From: a bacterium
Lineage (GTDB): Bacteria; Zhuqueibacterota; Zhuqueibacteria; Oleimicrobiales; Geothermoviventaceae
Reading direction: 5' to 3'
DNA length: 64,000 bases
Assembly: GCA_028275345.1 (NCBI GenBank)
Contig: JAPWUV010000002.1
Coordinates: 525,410 to 589,409 of the forward strand
The translations under genes and the position numbers were made by a program. This document shows, one piece after another, positions 37,734 through 47,700 of the stretch; within the stretch, counting starts at the first letter, position 1, and each line of letters begins with the position of its first letter. A model generated the notes under the pieces. The model worked only from the letters and a program-made list of their open reading frames with translations, searched no databases and had not been told where the DNA came from.

Positions 37734-39110
37734 ATGAGGGAGTGGAACCCGGTAGTCAAGCTTCTCATGCCGGAAATCCAGGAAGCAATTCGCAGGAAGG
37801 ACTGGGAGACCCTGTCCGATGTCGTCTCCTCGTGGGAGCCCGTCGAAATCGCGGACCTCCTGACGGAGCTCGAGCCCGAGGATGCCCTCACCCTATTCCG
37901 CCTGCTGACGCCGGAGCTCCAATCCGAAACCCTGGCCAAGTTGGACGTCGGACTTCAACAGTCGCTCCTTGGAAGACTCCCCGACAGCGAAGTCAAGGCA
38001 GTTCTCACGGAGGTCAAGCCGGACGATCGTACCGAGCTCTTGGAGGAACTGCCCGAGGAGTTGTCGCACCGAATCCTGCAGATCCTCACTCCGGAGGACA
38101 GGCAGGAGGCGTTGGAGCTGCTCGCCTTCCCGGAGAACAGTGTTGGCAGGCTCCTGACGCCGGATTTCGTCGCCGTGAAGCCCGAGTGGACCATCGCGGA
38201 GGCGCTCGAGCACATCCGCAAGAACGGACACGACGCCGAGACGATCGACATGATCTACGTGGTCGACGACGACGGCCGTCTCCTGGACGACGTACCCATC
38301 CGGAGGTTCATCTTGGCATCGCCGTACGAGCGTGTCGAGTCCATCATGGACCGCAGCGTCGTGTCTGTCCCCGCCGAGGCCGACCAGGAGGAAGCAGCGC
38401 GCCTCATGCAGAAATATGACCTCGTCTCCTTGCCGGTGACCGACCGAGAGGGCCGGCTCCTTGGCATCGTCACCATAGACGACATGGTCGATGTCTTGCA
38501 GGAAGAGCAGACGGAAGACTTTACGAAGCTTTCCGCCATTCACGCTCCGGCGGTGGATCTGGACCTGATCACGCGAATCCGGGAAGTCCCGCTCAGCAAG
38601 CTGTATCGAAGCCGGGTGGTGTGGCTTGTCTTCTTGCTCCTCATGGATCTGATCACCGGGGGGATCATCCAGGGCTTCCAGGAAACCCTTGCGAAGTACG
38701 TCGTCCTGGTCTCCTTCCTCCCCGTACTCGTGGACACGGCTGGAAACGCTGGTTCCCAATCGGCGACCTTGGTGATCCGAGCCATGGCCCTTGGCACCAT
38801 TCAAATGCGGGACTGGCTTTATCTGCTCGGGAGGGAACTCCTGGTCGCAACCGCTCTGGGGCTGACGATGGGGCTCGGCATCTCCTTCATGGGGATCTTC
38901 CGCGGAGGCAGCACCCACATCGCTTCGGTAGTCGTCTTGACCATGGTTGTCAATGTCATCGTCGGGAGCCTGATCGGCATCCTGCTGCCTTTCATTTTCA
39001 CGAAGCTCAAGAGGGATCCGGCCACGGCCAGCACGCCGCTCATTACCACCTTGGCCGATATCATTGGCACGGGCATCTACCTGGGGATTGCCAGCTGGAT
39101 GCTCCGCTGA
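37734..39110 (+). CDS. mgtE: MgtE-family magnesium transporter
   Basis: Inner-membrane Mg2+ channel. The N-terminal superhelical domain (1-135) has LEPEDALTLFRLLTPE-like repeats. Two CBS domains span about 140-265 (TIAEALEHIRKNGHDAETID, then SVVSVPAEADQEEAARLMQK). Five membrane segments follow with the signature VDTAGNAGSQSATLVIRAM and the last helix LADIIGTGIYLGIA containing the conserved pore Asp. 458 residues, typical. ATG 37734 follows an AGGGAGGGAA purine tract. The 237-base leader after the M28 gene has no recognisable M-box. Confidence 0.94.
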   Translation: MREWNPVVKLLMPEIQEAIRRKDWETLSDVVSSWEPVEIADLLTELEPEDALTLFRLLTPELQSETLAKLDVGLQQSLLGRLPDSEVKAVLTEVKPDDRTELLEELPEELSHRILQILTPEDRQEALELLAFPENSVGRLLTPDFVAVKPEWTIAEALEHIRKNGHDAETIDMIYVVDDDGRLLDDVPIRRFILASPYERVESIMDRSVVSVPAEADQEEAARLMQKYDLVSLPVTDREGRLLGIVTIDDMVDVLQEEQTEDFTKLSAIHAPAVDLDLITRIREVPLSKLYRSRVVWLVFLLLMDLITGGIIQGFQETLAKYVVLVSFLPVLVDTAGNAGSQSATLVIRAMALGTIQMRDWLYLLGRELLVATALGLTMGLGISFMGIFRGGSTHIASVVVLTMVVNVIVGSLIGILLPFIFTKLKRDPATASTPLITTLADIIGTGIYLGIASWMLR

Positions 39111-39165
39111 TGCCGGGGAGGAGAACTGTAGGCAGATCGAATCTCCAACGATGAAGGAGGAAGCC

Positions 39166-40062
39166 ATGACAGTTCCACGGTTGCAACCCTGTACGACGAG
39201 CAGGTTGGCGGCGGGCGTGGTTATCGCCTTTCTTGTGGCAGCTGGATGCGCTGCACACCGCAAGGCTGCGGCGCCCACCACGCTCAGGTACCGCTGGCAG
39301 AAAGGGGTCGCCATGACCTACCTTGTCGATTCCCACAGCCAGCAAATGATGGAAGCCATGGGGCAGTCCATGCAGACTGAAACGGCGACGCGCATGCGCG
39401 TCACAGCCGTGCCTCACGAGGTTTACCCCGACGGGTCCGCGTTGATCGATTTCTCCGTCGACTCCCTTTCCATTCGCATCAAGTCGCCGATGGGCGAGAT
39501 GACGCCGGACGTGAAAGAGCTGCTGGGGAAGCACGTGAGGATGCGCATCAGCGCCACCGGAAAACGCGTGGGCGCGGCCGACACCACCCAACGTATTCAA
39601 CTGAGCCTGGGAAGGATGGGGAGCGTCGACCTCAGCGACAACCTGCGGAGCCTCTTCGTGCGCCTCTCCGGAGAACCCCCCGCCTTCGGAAGCACCTGGA
39701 GCGAAACCGACACCTCCACGGTGAATCGCAGCGGAATGGACGTGCAGATCATCAGCCAGGCGACCCACAAGCTCGTCGAGGCGCGGCCGCTCGCGGGGAA
39801 GAATTGCTATTTCGGCCAGAGCGAGGCGAAATTCACCATGGAGGGCTCGGGCCAGGAGCCGACGATGGGCTCCCCCTTGGCCTTCGAGGGCGAAGGGACG
39901 TCTTCCTCCGAATGGTACTTCGATCCCTTCGCCGGGAAACTGGTGCAATTGAACGGCACCGTGAAGATGGAAGGCACCATCTCCCTCAGCGGTCAAGCGG
40001 AAATGACCATACCCATCGAGACGGTGTCCACGACGTCGGTACGATTGCTGTCGGCTAAATAG
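39166..40062 (+). CDS. Predicted lipoprotein of unknown function
   Basis: 298 residues with a lipoprotein signal; the lipobox is LVAAGC with the modified Cys at about residue 27. The mature part is beta-rich, with MTYLVDSHSQQMMEAMGQSM early on and a long sequence of amphipathic strands (MRVTAVPHEVYPDGSALIDF, FVRLSGEPPAFGSTWSETD). It resembles DUF6263-like lipoproteins, though I am not certain of the family. ATG 39166 follows AAGGAGG by five bases. It begins 55 bases after mgtE, so the two are probably co-transcribed; no transport motif is seen in it. Envelope-anchored. Confidence 0.65.
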   Translation: MTVPRLQPCTTSRLAAGVVIAFLVAAGCAAHRKAAAPTTLRYRWQKGVAMTYLVDSHSQQMMEAMGQSMQTETATRMRVTAVPHEVYPDGSALIDFSVDSLSIRIKSPMGEMTPDVKELLGKHVRMRISATGKRVGAADTTQRIQLSLGRMGSVDLSDNLRSLFVRLSGEPPAFGSTWSETDTSTVNRSGMDVQIISQATHKLVEARPLAGKNCYFGQSEAKFTMEGSGQEPTMGSPLAFEGEGTSSSEWYFDPFAGKLVQLNGTVKMEGTISLSGQAEMTIPIETVSTTSVRLLSAK

Positions 40063-40111
40063 ATTCGAACACGCCATCTTGGTGGGCCGCGTCGAAAGGC
40101 ATCTGCCGAAG

Positions 40112-40158
40112 CGTTCCCGCGGGCGAGGCGCTGCGAGTGTTCCTTGCCCGCGGGAACG
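40112..40158. terminator. Large hairpin between convergent genes
   Basis: A perfect 13-bp inverted repeat (40112-40124 with 40146-40158, CGTTCCCGCGGGC and its complement) with a 21-base loop. It lies in the 206-base gap between the plus-strand lipoprotein gene and the minus-strand GH3 gene, where it could end both transcripts. No U-tract follows on either strand, so an intrinsic terminator is only a possibility. Confidence 0.45.
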
Positions 40159-40268
40159 GCGACGCGATCTTGCAGCCGGCACAGAAGCTCTTCCCGGGCC
40201 AATTGTCCAGTCGAAGGGAGCAAGCCCGGAAATGACCGTGGTTCATCATTAGCCCTTGCCCACCGCCG

Positions 40269-42470
40269 TTACGGGGACACTACCTCGAATCGGCCTTCCA
40301 GCGCCTCCACCGAATTGGGCCCAACCCACACGCGGAACTCCCCCGGCTCGACAACCCACTCCATTTGACCGTTGTAGAAACCCAGCTCATGCGGTCCCAA
40401 TTCGAAGGTGACCGTGGTGCGCTCTCCCGGTCGCAGGTAAATCTTCCGGAAGCCCCGAAGCTCGCGGACCGGGCGGGTCCGGCTGGCCACGACGTCCCGG
40501 ATATACAGCTGGACGACTTCCTCGCCTGCACGAGGACCGATGTTGACCACATCCGCACTCACCAACAATCTCCCGAAGGGCAGCAACTTGGTCTGGCTCA
40601 GCTGAAGGTTTTCGTAGCGAAAGTTTGTGTAGCTCAGGCCATAGCCGAAGGGGTAAAGAGGCTGCCAGTCTTCGTCAATGTATTTCGAAGTGTACTTCTC
40701 CGTCGCCAGTGGCGGTCGCCCGGTATTCTTGTGGTTGTAGTAGATCGGGACTTGACCCACGGTGCGGGGGAAAGTTACCGGCAGTTTGCCGCTCGGATTG
40801 TAATCGCCGAATAGGACATCCGCCACAGCCCTCCCGTGCTGGACGCCAAGCTGCCAGCTCTCCACAATGGCCCCCACGTGCTCCGCGATCCACGGGATAG
40901 CCAGGGGGCGGCCGTTGATCAGCACGACCACGGTGGGAACGCCAGCAGCCCAGACCCGTTTTACCAGATCAAGCTGCGCGCCCGGGAGATCCAAGTAAGC
41001 TCGACTCGCCGCTTCACCACTCATATCTGCGCTCTCCCCCACAACGAGGATGGCCACATTCGCCTGCCTTGCCAGCGCTACCGCCTCCTCGATCCCTGTA
41101 GTGGAGGAATCTTTGATGCCGCAACCGCGTGCATGGAGGACGCGCTGCGGACCAATCTTCTCTCGAATCCCGTCCAAGACGGAGATAACGTCCTCCGCCC
41201 TCCCTTCCATCGACCAGGAACCCAACAAGTCCGTCCGGTTGTCTGCGAGGGGTCCAATCACGGCCACGCGAGCCAGATCTTTCCGCAGCGGGAGAAGCCC
41301 GCCTTCGTTCTTCAGAAGGACGATGGCCTCCCGAGCCTCTTGCAGAGCTGTGTCGAGATGTTCCCTGGCCAGGATCGTCCGCTGTTGCCGCTTCGGATCC
41401 GTGAACGGCCTATCGAACAGCCCGAGCAGGTACTTGACCCGGAGAACGCGTCGCACCGATCGGTCGACCCACTCCTCGGGGACCCGCCCTCGGCGAACCA
41501 TATCGACGAGGTGGCGATGGTAGGCCGAGCCCATCATGTCCATGTCCACTCCAGCCCGGAGTGCAAGAAAGGCGGCATCCTCCAGGGAAGACGCCACGCC
41601 ATGATTGACGAGCTCGCCGATGGCATCCCAGTCGCTCACGACAAAGCCCTCGAATCCCCATTCCTCCCGAAGGATCCGGGTCAGCGTGAATCGATTGGCA
41701 GAGGCGGGCACGCCATTGAGGTCATTGAAGGCGCTCATGATGGTAGCCGCACCAGCCTCTACGGCAGCGCGAAACGGCGGCAGGTAGGTCTCACGAAGCT
41801 CCCATTCGGAAATGTCCACCGTGTTGTAGTCACGTCCTCCCAGGGCTGCCCCGTAGGCGACGTAATGCTTCGGACAAGCAGCGATGGTCTCGGGGTCGGC
41901 AAGGTCATCGCCCTGGAAGCCCTCCACCTTGGCTCGGGCCATCGCAGCCCCGAGAAAGGGATCCTCCCCGGCTCCCTCAGCGATCCGTCCCCAGCGGGGA
42001 TCGCGAGCAATGTCGACCATCGGGGCGAAAGTCCAGTGGGTCCCCAGACTGGCTGCCTCTCGCGCTGCGATGCGTGCACATCTGCGCACCAGGTCCGGGT
42101 TCCAAGTGGCCGCCTCAGCCAGCGGAATGGGGAAGATCGTCCGGCACCCGTGGATCACATCGTTCCCGAAGATGAGCGGGATCCCCAAGCGGGTCTCCCG
42201 TACGGCAATCGCCTGCAGACGATTGGCCGTCTCCACATCCCGCACATTCAGGAATGAACCGACCATCCCCTGGCGGATCAGCTCCTCCGGATTCGGAACC
42301 CGCCCGTAGCTGTATTGCACCAGCTGCCCCACCTTCTCCTCCAGAGTCATCCGGGGAAGCAACTGATCGATCTTCCGCTCGATCTCCGGGCGCGTCAGAT
42401 CGCCGGCAAAGCTGCGGATCGGGAGAAAAAGTGCCAGGAGCACCCACGCTGCATACCGTCGCTCTTTCAT
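40269..42470 (-). CDS. bglX: Exported GH3 beta-glucosidase
   Basis: Hydrolyses terminal beta-linked glucose or xylose from oligosaccharides. About 733 residues with a signal peptide (AAWVLLALFLPIRSFAG). The GH3 N-domain has LTLEEKVGQL-like MTLEEKVGQLVQYS, IPLIFGNDVIHGCRTIFP and the nucleophile region FEGFVVSDWDAIGELVNHG. The C-domain and a fibronectin III-like C-terminus (VNIGPRAGEEVVQLYIRD, FELGPHELGFYNGQMEWV) follow. This arrangement matches BglX-type periplasmic enzymes. ATG 42470 has GAGGTGG upstream; a GTG five codons earlier would cover that site. It lies downstream of the DUF6599-like gene with a 165-base gap. Confidence 0.93.
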   Translation of the reverse strand: MKERRYAAWVLLALFLPIRSFAGDLTRPEIERKIDQLLPRMTLEEKVGQLVQYSYGRVPNPEELIRQGMVGSFLNVRDVETANRLQAIAVRETRLGIPLIFGNDVIHGCRTIFPIPLAEAATWNPDLVRRCARIAAREAASLGTHWTFAPMVDIARDPRWGRIAEGAGEDPFLGAAMARAKVEGFQGDDLADPETIAACPKHYVAYGAALGGRDYNTVDISEWELRETYLPPFRAAVEAGAATIMSAFNDLNGVPASANRFTLTRILREEWGFEGFVVSDWDAIGELVNHGVASSLEDAAFLALRAGVDMDMMGSAYHRHLVDMVRRGRVPEEWVDRSVRRVLRVKYLLGLFDRPFTDPKRQQRTILAREHLDTALQEAREAIVLLKNEGGLLPLRKDLARVAVIGPLADNRTDLLGSWSMEGRAEDVISVLDGIREKIGPQRVLHARGCGIKDSSTTGIEEAVALARQANVAILVVGESADMSGEAASRAYLDLPGAQLDLVKRVWAAGVPTVVVLINGRPLAIPWIAEHVGAIVESWQLGVQHGRAVADVLFGDYNPSGKLPVTFPRTVGQVPIYYNHKNTGRPPLATEKYTSKYIDEDWQPLYPFGYGLSYTNFRYENLQLSQTKLLPFGRLLVSADVVNIGPRAGEEVVQLYIRDVVASRTRPVRELRGFRKIYLRPGERTTVTFELGPHELGFYNGQMEWVVEPGEFRVWVGPNSVEALEGRFEVVSP

Positions 42471-42635
42471 CTCGCCACCTCTCACCGGGTCTCGAAGGAT
42501 CCGTTGGAGTCTCTCTTTCCAGGAAATCGCACCGCAGGACCGTCCATCTCGGAACCCAGGAACAAGGCCACTTTCGCTTGCGAAACGCGAGGGCTTTCTC
42601 CCTCTTCTCGTTTCCCGGTCGAACCCCGGATTGAC

Positions 42636-43634
42636 CTAAGGCCCGGCGTCCAACGCGGAACGGCCACACACATGCTCCCTGAGGCGGAGGAAAACCGCCC
42701 TCACCGTCGATTCCGGGGCCTGGCCCGAGACGGCGAACAGCCAGCGTCCGCAGTTGCTGGCCATGAGGTACGCGGACTGCGGACTCCGCACGACCAGAAC
42801 TCCCATCTCCTCCTGAACAGTGGCCTCGGGTTGCTGGGAGCGGAACTTGCGCAGTTGTCCCAGGAATTGTGCAGCGGAATCTGCGGTAGCGCAGCGGGCC
42901 ACAGACACCCGAACCACCACACTGTCCCGGCGGCAAAGCGCCTCCATGCCCGGAGGCAGAAATGCCTGCCCCAGGATGCCACCGGGCCGATATTGGGCCG
43001 AATGAGGCACGCAGGTTTCCTGCGGAAGCCAACTCAGCTCTTCCGGACGTTGGCAATCGGGTAGCCTCGCAGCGATGGCCTCAGCGAACCGTAGGAATGT
43101 CTCCCTGTCGACGTCGCCGTTGAGCTCTACCTCGTACCGCCCCTTCCAGAGCCGAACTTGCAACTCCGAGATGGCCGCCTCACACCCGATCGGAGCAAAT
43201 TCCTGCGAAGGATTCGTCATGTTGGCGTAGATCCCGAACGCGCCTAAAGGGCTGCCCATGTCGTAGATATCAACCACTAGGGTGTTCCCTTCTCCGGAGA
43301 CCGTCTCGTACAGGGCGCTGACTACGGCTTTGAATCCGAAGGAGTAGTAGAGTTCGCAGTTGCCGTCGATGTAGTCAAACAAGTTCGAACGGTCATAGAA
43401 CTCGGGCTCTTCGGCCAACCTCCAGCCGGGTATGTCTGGAAGGTAGGAAGCCAGCCTTTCGCGATCGACGGCCATTTGCGCTTTGCTTGCCACCGTCAAG
43501 CACAGGCAGAGCAAAAGCGCGAGCCAAGAGTCCGCCGCGGCCAGCCTCAAGTGAGAATGACGCTTTGCCACCTCCACCCCCCGGTTTCGGCTACCGGCAG
43601 GCAAAGTTCCCCCGCTGGGATTGACCCACCACAT
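42636..43634 (-). CDS. Exported DUF6599-like protein
   Basis: 332 residues. A long n-region is followed by a signal core (WLALLLCLCLTVASKAQ). The first conserved part reads LPDIPGWRLAEEPEFYDRSN, then LFDYIDGNCELYYSFGFK and VDIYDMGSPLGAFGIYANM. These elements are the family signature I associate with DUF6599, proteins of unknown function in FCB and related bacteria. No catalytic motif is visible. ATG 43634 has a perfect AAGGAGGTGA with six-base spacing, so the long n-region is probably real. Confidence 0.68.
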   Translation of the reverse strand: MWWVNPSGGTLPAGSRNRGVEVAKRHSHLRLAAADSWLALLLCLCLTVASKAQMAVDRERLASYLPDIPGWRLAEEPEFYDRSNLFDYIDGNCELYYSFGFKAVVSALYETVSGEGNTLVVDIYDMGSPLGAFGIYANMTNPSQEFAPIGCEAAISELQVRLWKGRYEVELNGDVDRETFLRFAEAIAARLPDCQRPEELSWLPQETCVPHSAQYRPGGILGQAFLPPGMEALCRRDSVVVRVSVARCATADSAAQFLGQLRKFRSQQPEATVQEEMGVLVVRSPQSAYLMASNCGRWLFAVSGQAPESTVRAVFLRLREHVCGRSALDAGP

Positions 43635-43798
43635 GCGATCTCACCTCCTTACGAAAAGCGACTCGGCCCCTTGCTCCCGATCCCAAAGCTCGACTTGCAC
43701 ACCCGTTTACAGGCACAGGAGCAGCAGCCGTCCAGCCCAATCCGCACGGGGCCCGCTTCCCCCGCCCACGGTGAGCCGCCGGTCTCCAGAGCATCTCC

Positions 43799-44482
43799 TC
43801 AGGAGAGCAAGAGCGACAGGATGCGCCGTGGGTCCCGGAAGTCCTTGACCACGTGCGTCGCTCCGGCGGCGAGGAGCGTTTCTTCGCCGTACTCACTCGC
43901 CGCGACGCCGAGCACCCTGGTGCCGTGGGCCAAACCGCACTCCACATCACGCGGGGTATCGCCGATGACCCAAGTGTCCTCCGGGCTCAAGGGGTGCCCA
44001 GCGAGTTCGCTGGCGCGCTGGATGGCAAATGGCACCAGGGCATTGCGGTCCTCGGAGTCGTCCGCAAAGGCGCCAAATCGGAAGTATCCATCGAGCCCAA
44101 AGTAGGCGAGCTTGATATACGCACTTTCGCGCCAGTTCCCGGTGAGGAGACCCACGAGGGCATCGGTCCGCCGATCGAGCTCCCGCAGCAATTCCGAGAC
44201 ACCGGGCACCAGCCGTTTCCCGGGAGTCGAGTCGTTCATGGTGACGCGCAGGTACTCGAAGTATCTCCGCCGAAACCGCTCCGCCAAGCCCGCATCGAGC
44301 TCCCGGCCCCATTTCGCCAGCGCTTCCCGCAGGATCTGCGTGTCCGTTTTGCCGGACATGGAAATGCCCGCAAAGCCATCATCCACACCGAACACCTCGC
44401 GGAAGGCCATGGTCATGGCCCGCTTTCCCGCTCCCCCAGAGAATAGCAAGGTCCCGTCGATGTCGAAAAGCAATACCCGCAC
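43799..44482 (-). CDS. HAD-superfamily phosphatase (Gph-like)
   Basis: About 227 residues. HAD motif I is LLFDIDGTLLFSGGAGKRAM with both Asp residues. The cap region follows (MSGKTDTQILREALAKWG). Motif II is GLLTGNWRE (Thr), a Lys lies in YIKLAYFGLDGYF and motif III/IV is WVIGDTPRDVECGLAHG. This is the phosphoglycolate-phosphatase-like branch; the substrate is unknown. GTG 44482 is chosen because GAGGGA lies just upstream and it precedes the conserved core directly; ATG 44626 is possible but has no ribosome binding site and adds unconserved sequence. Confidence 0.85.
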   Translation of the reverse strand: MRVLLFDIDGTLLFSGGAGKRAMTMAFREVFGVDDGFAGISMSGKTDTQILREALAKWGRELDAGLAERFRRRYFEYLRVTMNDSTPGKRLVPGVSELLRELDRRTDALVGLLTGNWRESAYIKLAYFGLDGYFRFGAFADDSEDRNALVPFAIQRASELAGHPLSPEDTWVIGDTPRDVECGLAHGTRVLGVAASEYGEETLLAAGATHVVKDFRDPRRILSLLLS

Positions 44483-44728
44483 CTGTTCCCTCGCCGGAAT
44501 AGTTCCTAACGCTGAACCTGAGGATGAGAAATCGGCGTCGCGGGCAGAGCTCTGGAGACGCCCTGGACGCATGCTGAAAAATAGCGGCGGACCGGCCCAC
44601 ATCCAAGTGAGATTTGCCATGGCCACGCGGAGGGCAGGGCGCGCAGCAATGCTCTCTTCCAGAGAGCGCGGTGAGAATTCCGTCCCCGAATGCGCTTTCG
44701 CGCCGATGGCAATGCGTGCGGCCCCCGA

Positions 44729-47700
44729 TCAGCCGTTCTCGCCGCAGAGTCGCGCAATCTGAAGGCTGTAGAAGCGGACGAGGGCCTGCTGGCGATCGGT
44801 TAGGGCCTGCTCCTCGATCTTGACGATCTGCTCCACATTGTGCAAGGCCCGCACCACTTCGATTGGGACGCCGGCCGTACGTCTCGGCAGCTGAGTGAGA
44901 TACTGCACGGTCGCCACCAGGAATTGCCGCATGACGTCGTCCGCAGTCCCCCGCAGCAATCCCGCAATCTGTGCTCCCAGCTTCAACACCTCGCTTGGGC
45001 TGGCCGCAAACGGCGATTCTGTGGGGAGAAAACCAGCCGTAAGGCGCTGAACGGCCTGGGCGAGCTGGATGAAGCTCTCCACCTGCGAGCGAACCGGCGT
45101 TTCGATGATCTCCCAAATCCGGGCTCGCCACCTGCGCACCTTCTCCCGCTTCTCCAGCAGATTGCGGACCCGCTCCTTCCACTCCCCCGTCACAACGCCA
45201 CCCACGAAGTCCAGCAGGACGTTGAGATCGGTGTTGAAAAGATCCGGCTGGAGCAGGACCGCCAGCTCCGGACGCAGCAAGGGCAGCAGATCCGGGCGAA
45301 CCCCGTTCTCCGCGAGGAAGCCATCGCTCTCAAGCCCGCACCGCCGTAGCAACTCCCGCTGCAGAGCCGGTATGAACTCGCGAATGGCGTCGTTATCCTC
45401 GCGCAAAGCCAGAAGCGCTGAGTTACCCGGCGGGAAGGCGTTTTCCAATCGCCGCACGTACTCAAGGTCCAGGTCGTGGTAGATCCGGAGCGTGTGGAGG
45501 ATGTCGTACACGTGGAGATGAGGCAGGATGCTATCCTCCACGGCTCGCCATCCTTCCGCCGGATTCTCAAATCCTTCGATGAAGGCCCTGAGAGAGCGAA
45601 ACAGGCCCGTAGTCAGCTGATTCACGCCGAGCACGGCCGTTTGCGCCCGATTGTGCCCAATGGCCCGCAACAGGCTCCCGTGTTTCGCCAGAGGAAGAGT
45701 CCTCATGATGCGCCCCACGATCTCCTGCTCGCGGCCACCAAAAGCTTCCCTCCCCGGACGGACCACGGGTCGATCTCGCAGAGCCGGAAGCGTCCGGGAA
45801 ACGAAGTAGGAGATCACGTGGAGGCCGACGACGTCGTCCTCCGTACCGTAGAGGATTTGCCGGAAATGCTGAGGTAGGAGCTCGAGGAAGCGTTCGAAAT
45901 GCTCGTCTCTCCTCCCGAGGGTCAAAACCTCCAGCTCCTGAATACCCCGCTCCCGCTGCCGGAAGCGCGTCTCCAAGAGGGACGATGCCGCCCGCTGAAG
46001 CTCACCTTCATACCGCCTCTGGCTCTCGCGCATATGGAAAAGGAATTGGGCCCTTTCCTCGGCGCTCACCATTCGGAGCCTTTCGAAGAGGCTGCTCTGG
46101 AAGGTCCGGAACTCACCCCCTGCCACGGCTCCTCGCAGGGGTTCGGTGGCGCGCCGGAGCATCTCCCGTTCGACCTCGTTGAAGCGCCGCGACAGGAGGC
46201 CGTACACTTCGCTGTCCGTCTCGGCAGCTCTTTGGCCGGCAGCGGGATCGAAATATCCAGCTTGCCTCTGAGCCGGCTCTCCGCTGCCCAGCTTAATCCG
46301 AACGCGCCCGACAATCCCCTTTTGCGCAAACCACCGCGTGGCCCGGAACTTCGCCTCCCTGTACAGCGCAGAACCGGACGGCTGGCCGATCTGCTGGCTC
46401 AAATCGGAACCCGCAACGAAGAGCTCACAGGTGAGCTCCGCAAACCGATCGGCCGGACTACAGCCGATCCGTCGGCTCTGAACCGCGTACTCCCACAGCC
46501 GATCGAGGTAGCTCTCGAGATTGCGGACGGTGTCCAGATCCTCGAACAGGGGGACGATCCAGATGGAAGGAAGAGGCAGCTCGCCGTCGCGTCGGACCAG
46601 TTCCTGCGACTTCGCCCGGAGCTTTCGGTCCAGAACAATCACCGCCTCCGGATCGGTCGACATGCTGACCTGGAGAGCAAGCACCAAACCCGGAAAGCCA
46701 GACCTTCCCGCCAGGGAATTGATCTCCATGATGTTGTGGACGGTGGTGTCCACGGCAAACTGGTCCAGCGCCAGGACCATCCCCTGGTGGATGCGCGGCG
46801 TGAGGAAAAAGCGGCGCAAGAGCCCGCGATAATGGCCGATCTCCTCCGCCACCGCGCGTTGGCTGAGTTGCGCCCGGATGCGATCCAGCTGAGCTTGTAG
46901 CGAGCGGTGAAGCTCGTAATTGAGCGCGAAGTAATCGCTCAAGCTCTCCCGCCGCCGGGACCGAAGACGAAGCATCCGTCGCTCCAGGCGGTCATTGTGC
47001 AACCACAGCGCCGTCATGGGATCCTTGGCGAGCCCCAGTTTCATGCCGACACGGCGCAGAGGGGAAACCGGACTGCCGATGGGCAGGATGCTCCGGTAGC
47101 GCATCTCCAGCTGGGAGGTGAGCCGGGTGATTTCGTCCAGCAGTTTCCAAAACTCGCGATTCCGCCGCTCGAGGCCCTGGAGCTGCACCTCGACTTCCGC
47201 AGGCAGTTCGATCTCCACTCCGAGCGAGCGCAAGCGCCGCACCATCCGGCGCAGTCGACTCACGTTCTCCAGCAAAGCACCGGCCACGAGCCGATGACCC
47301 TGACCCGAAGGTCGCGTGCTCCCATCCCAGTCCCCCCAAAAGGACAGGACAAGCGGCAGTTCAACCCCGTGCCAGAAAAGCGCCGCGTCTTCGGCCTCCG
47401 TCAGAGCCTCGAGGTCGACGATGAGCTCCCACGCCTCCTCCCGGGAACGAATCGCCACGTTGAACCCAAGGTACTCCGCAGCGAGGTGGGAAGCGAGCTC
47501 ATCCCGAACGCTTGGGCTAATCCGCCCCTTCCGCCGCAACTCGTCGGCCATCCGATTGACACTGCGCTCTACCTCGAGGGCGTACATTTGCGTCGGGTGC
47601 ACCGTGCGGTCGAAGATCCGGCGCCGGAATTCCAATTGGCGGGCCCCCAGGTCCGGAAATTCGATCTCCCTCGCAAAGCGCTCCAGGAGCTGTGTCCGCT

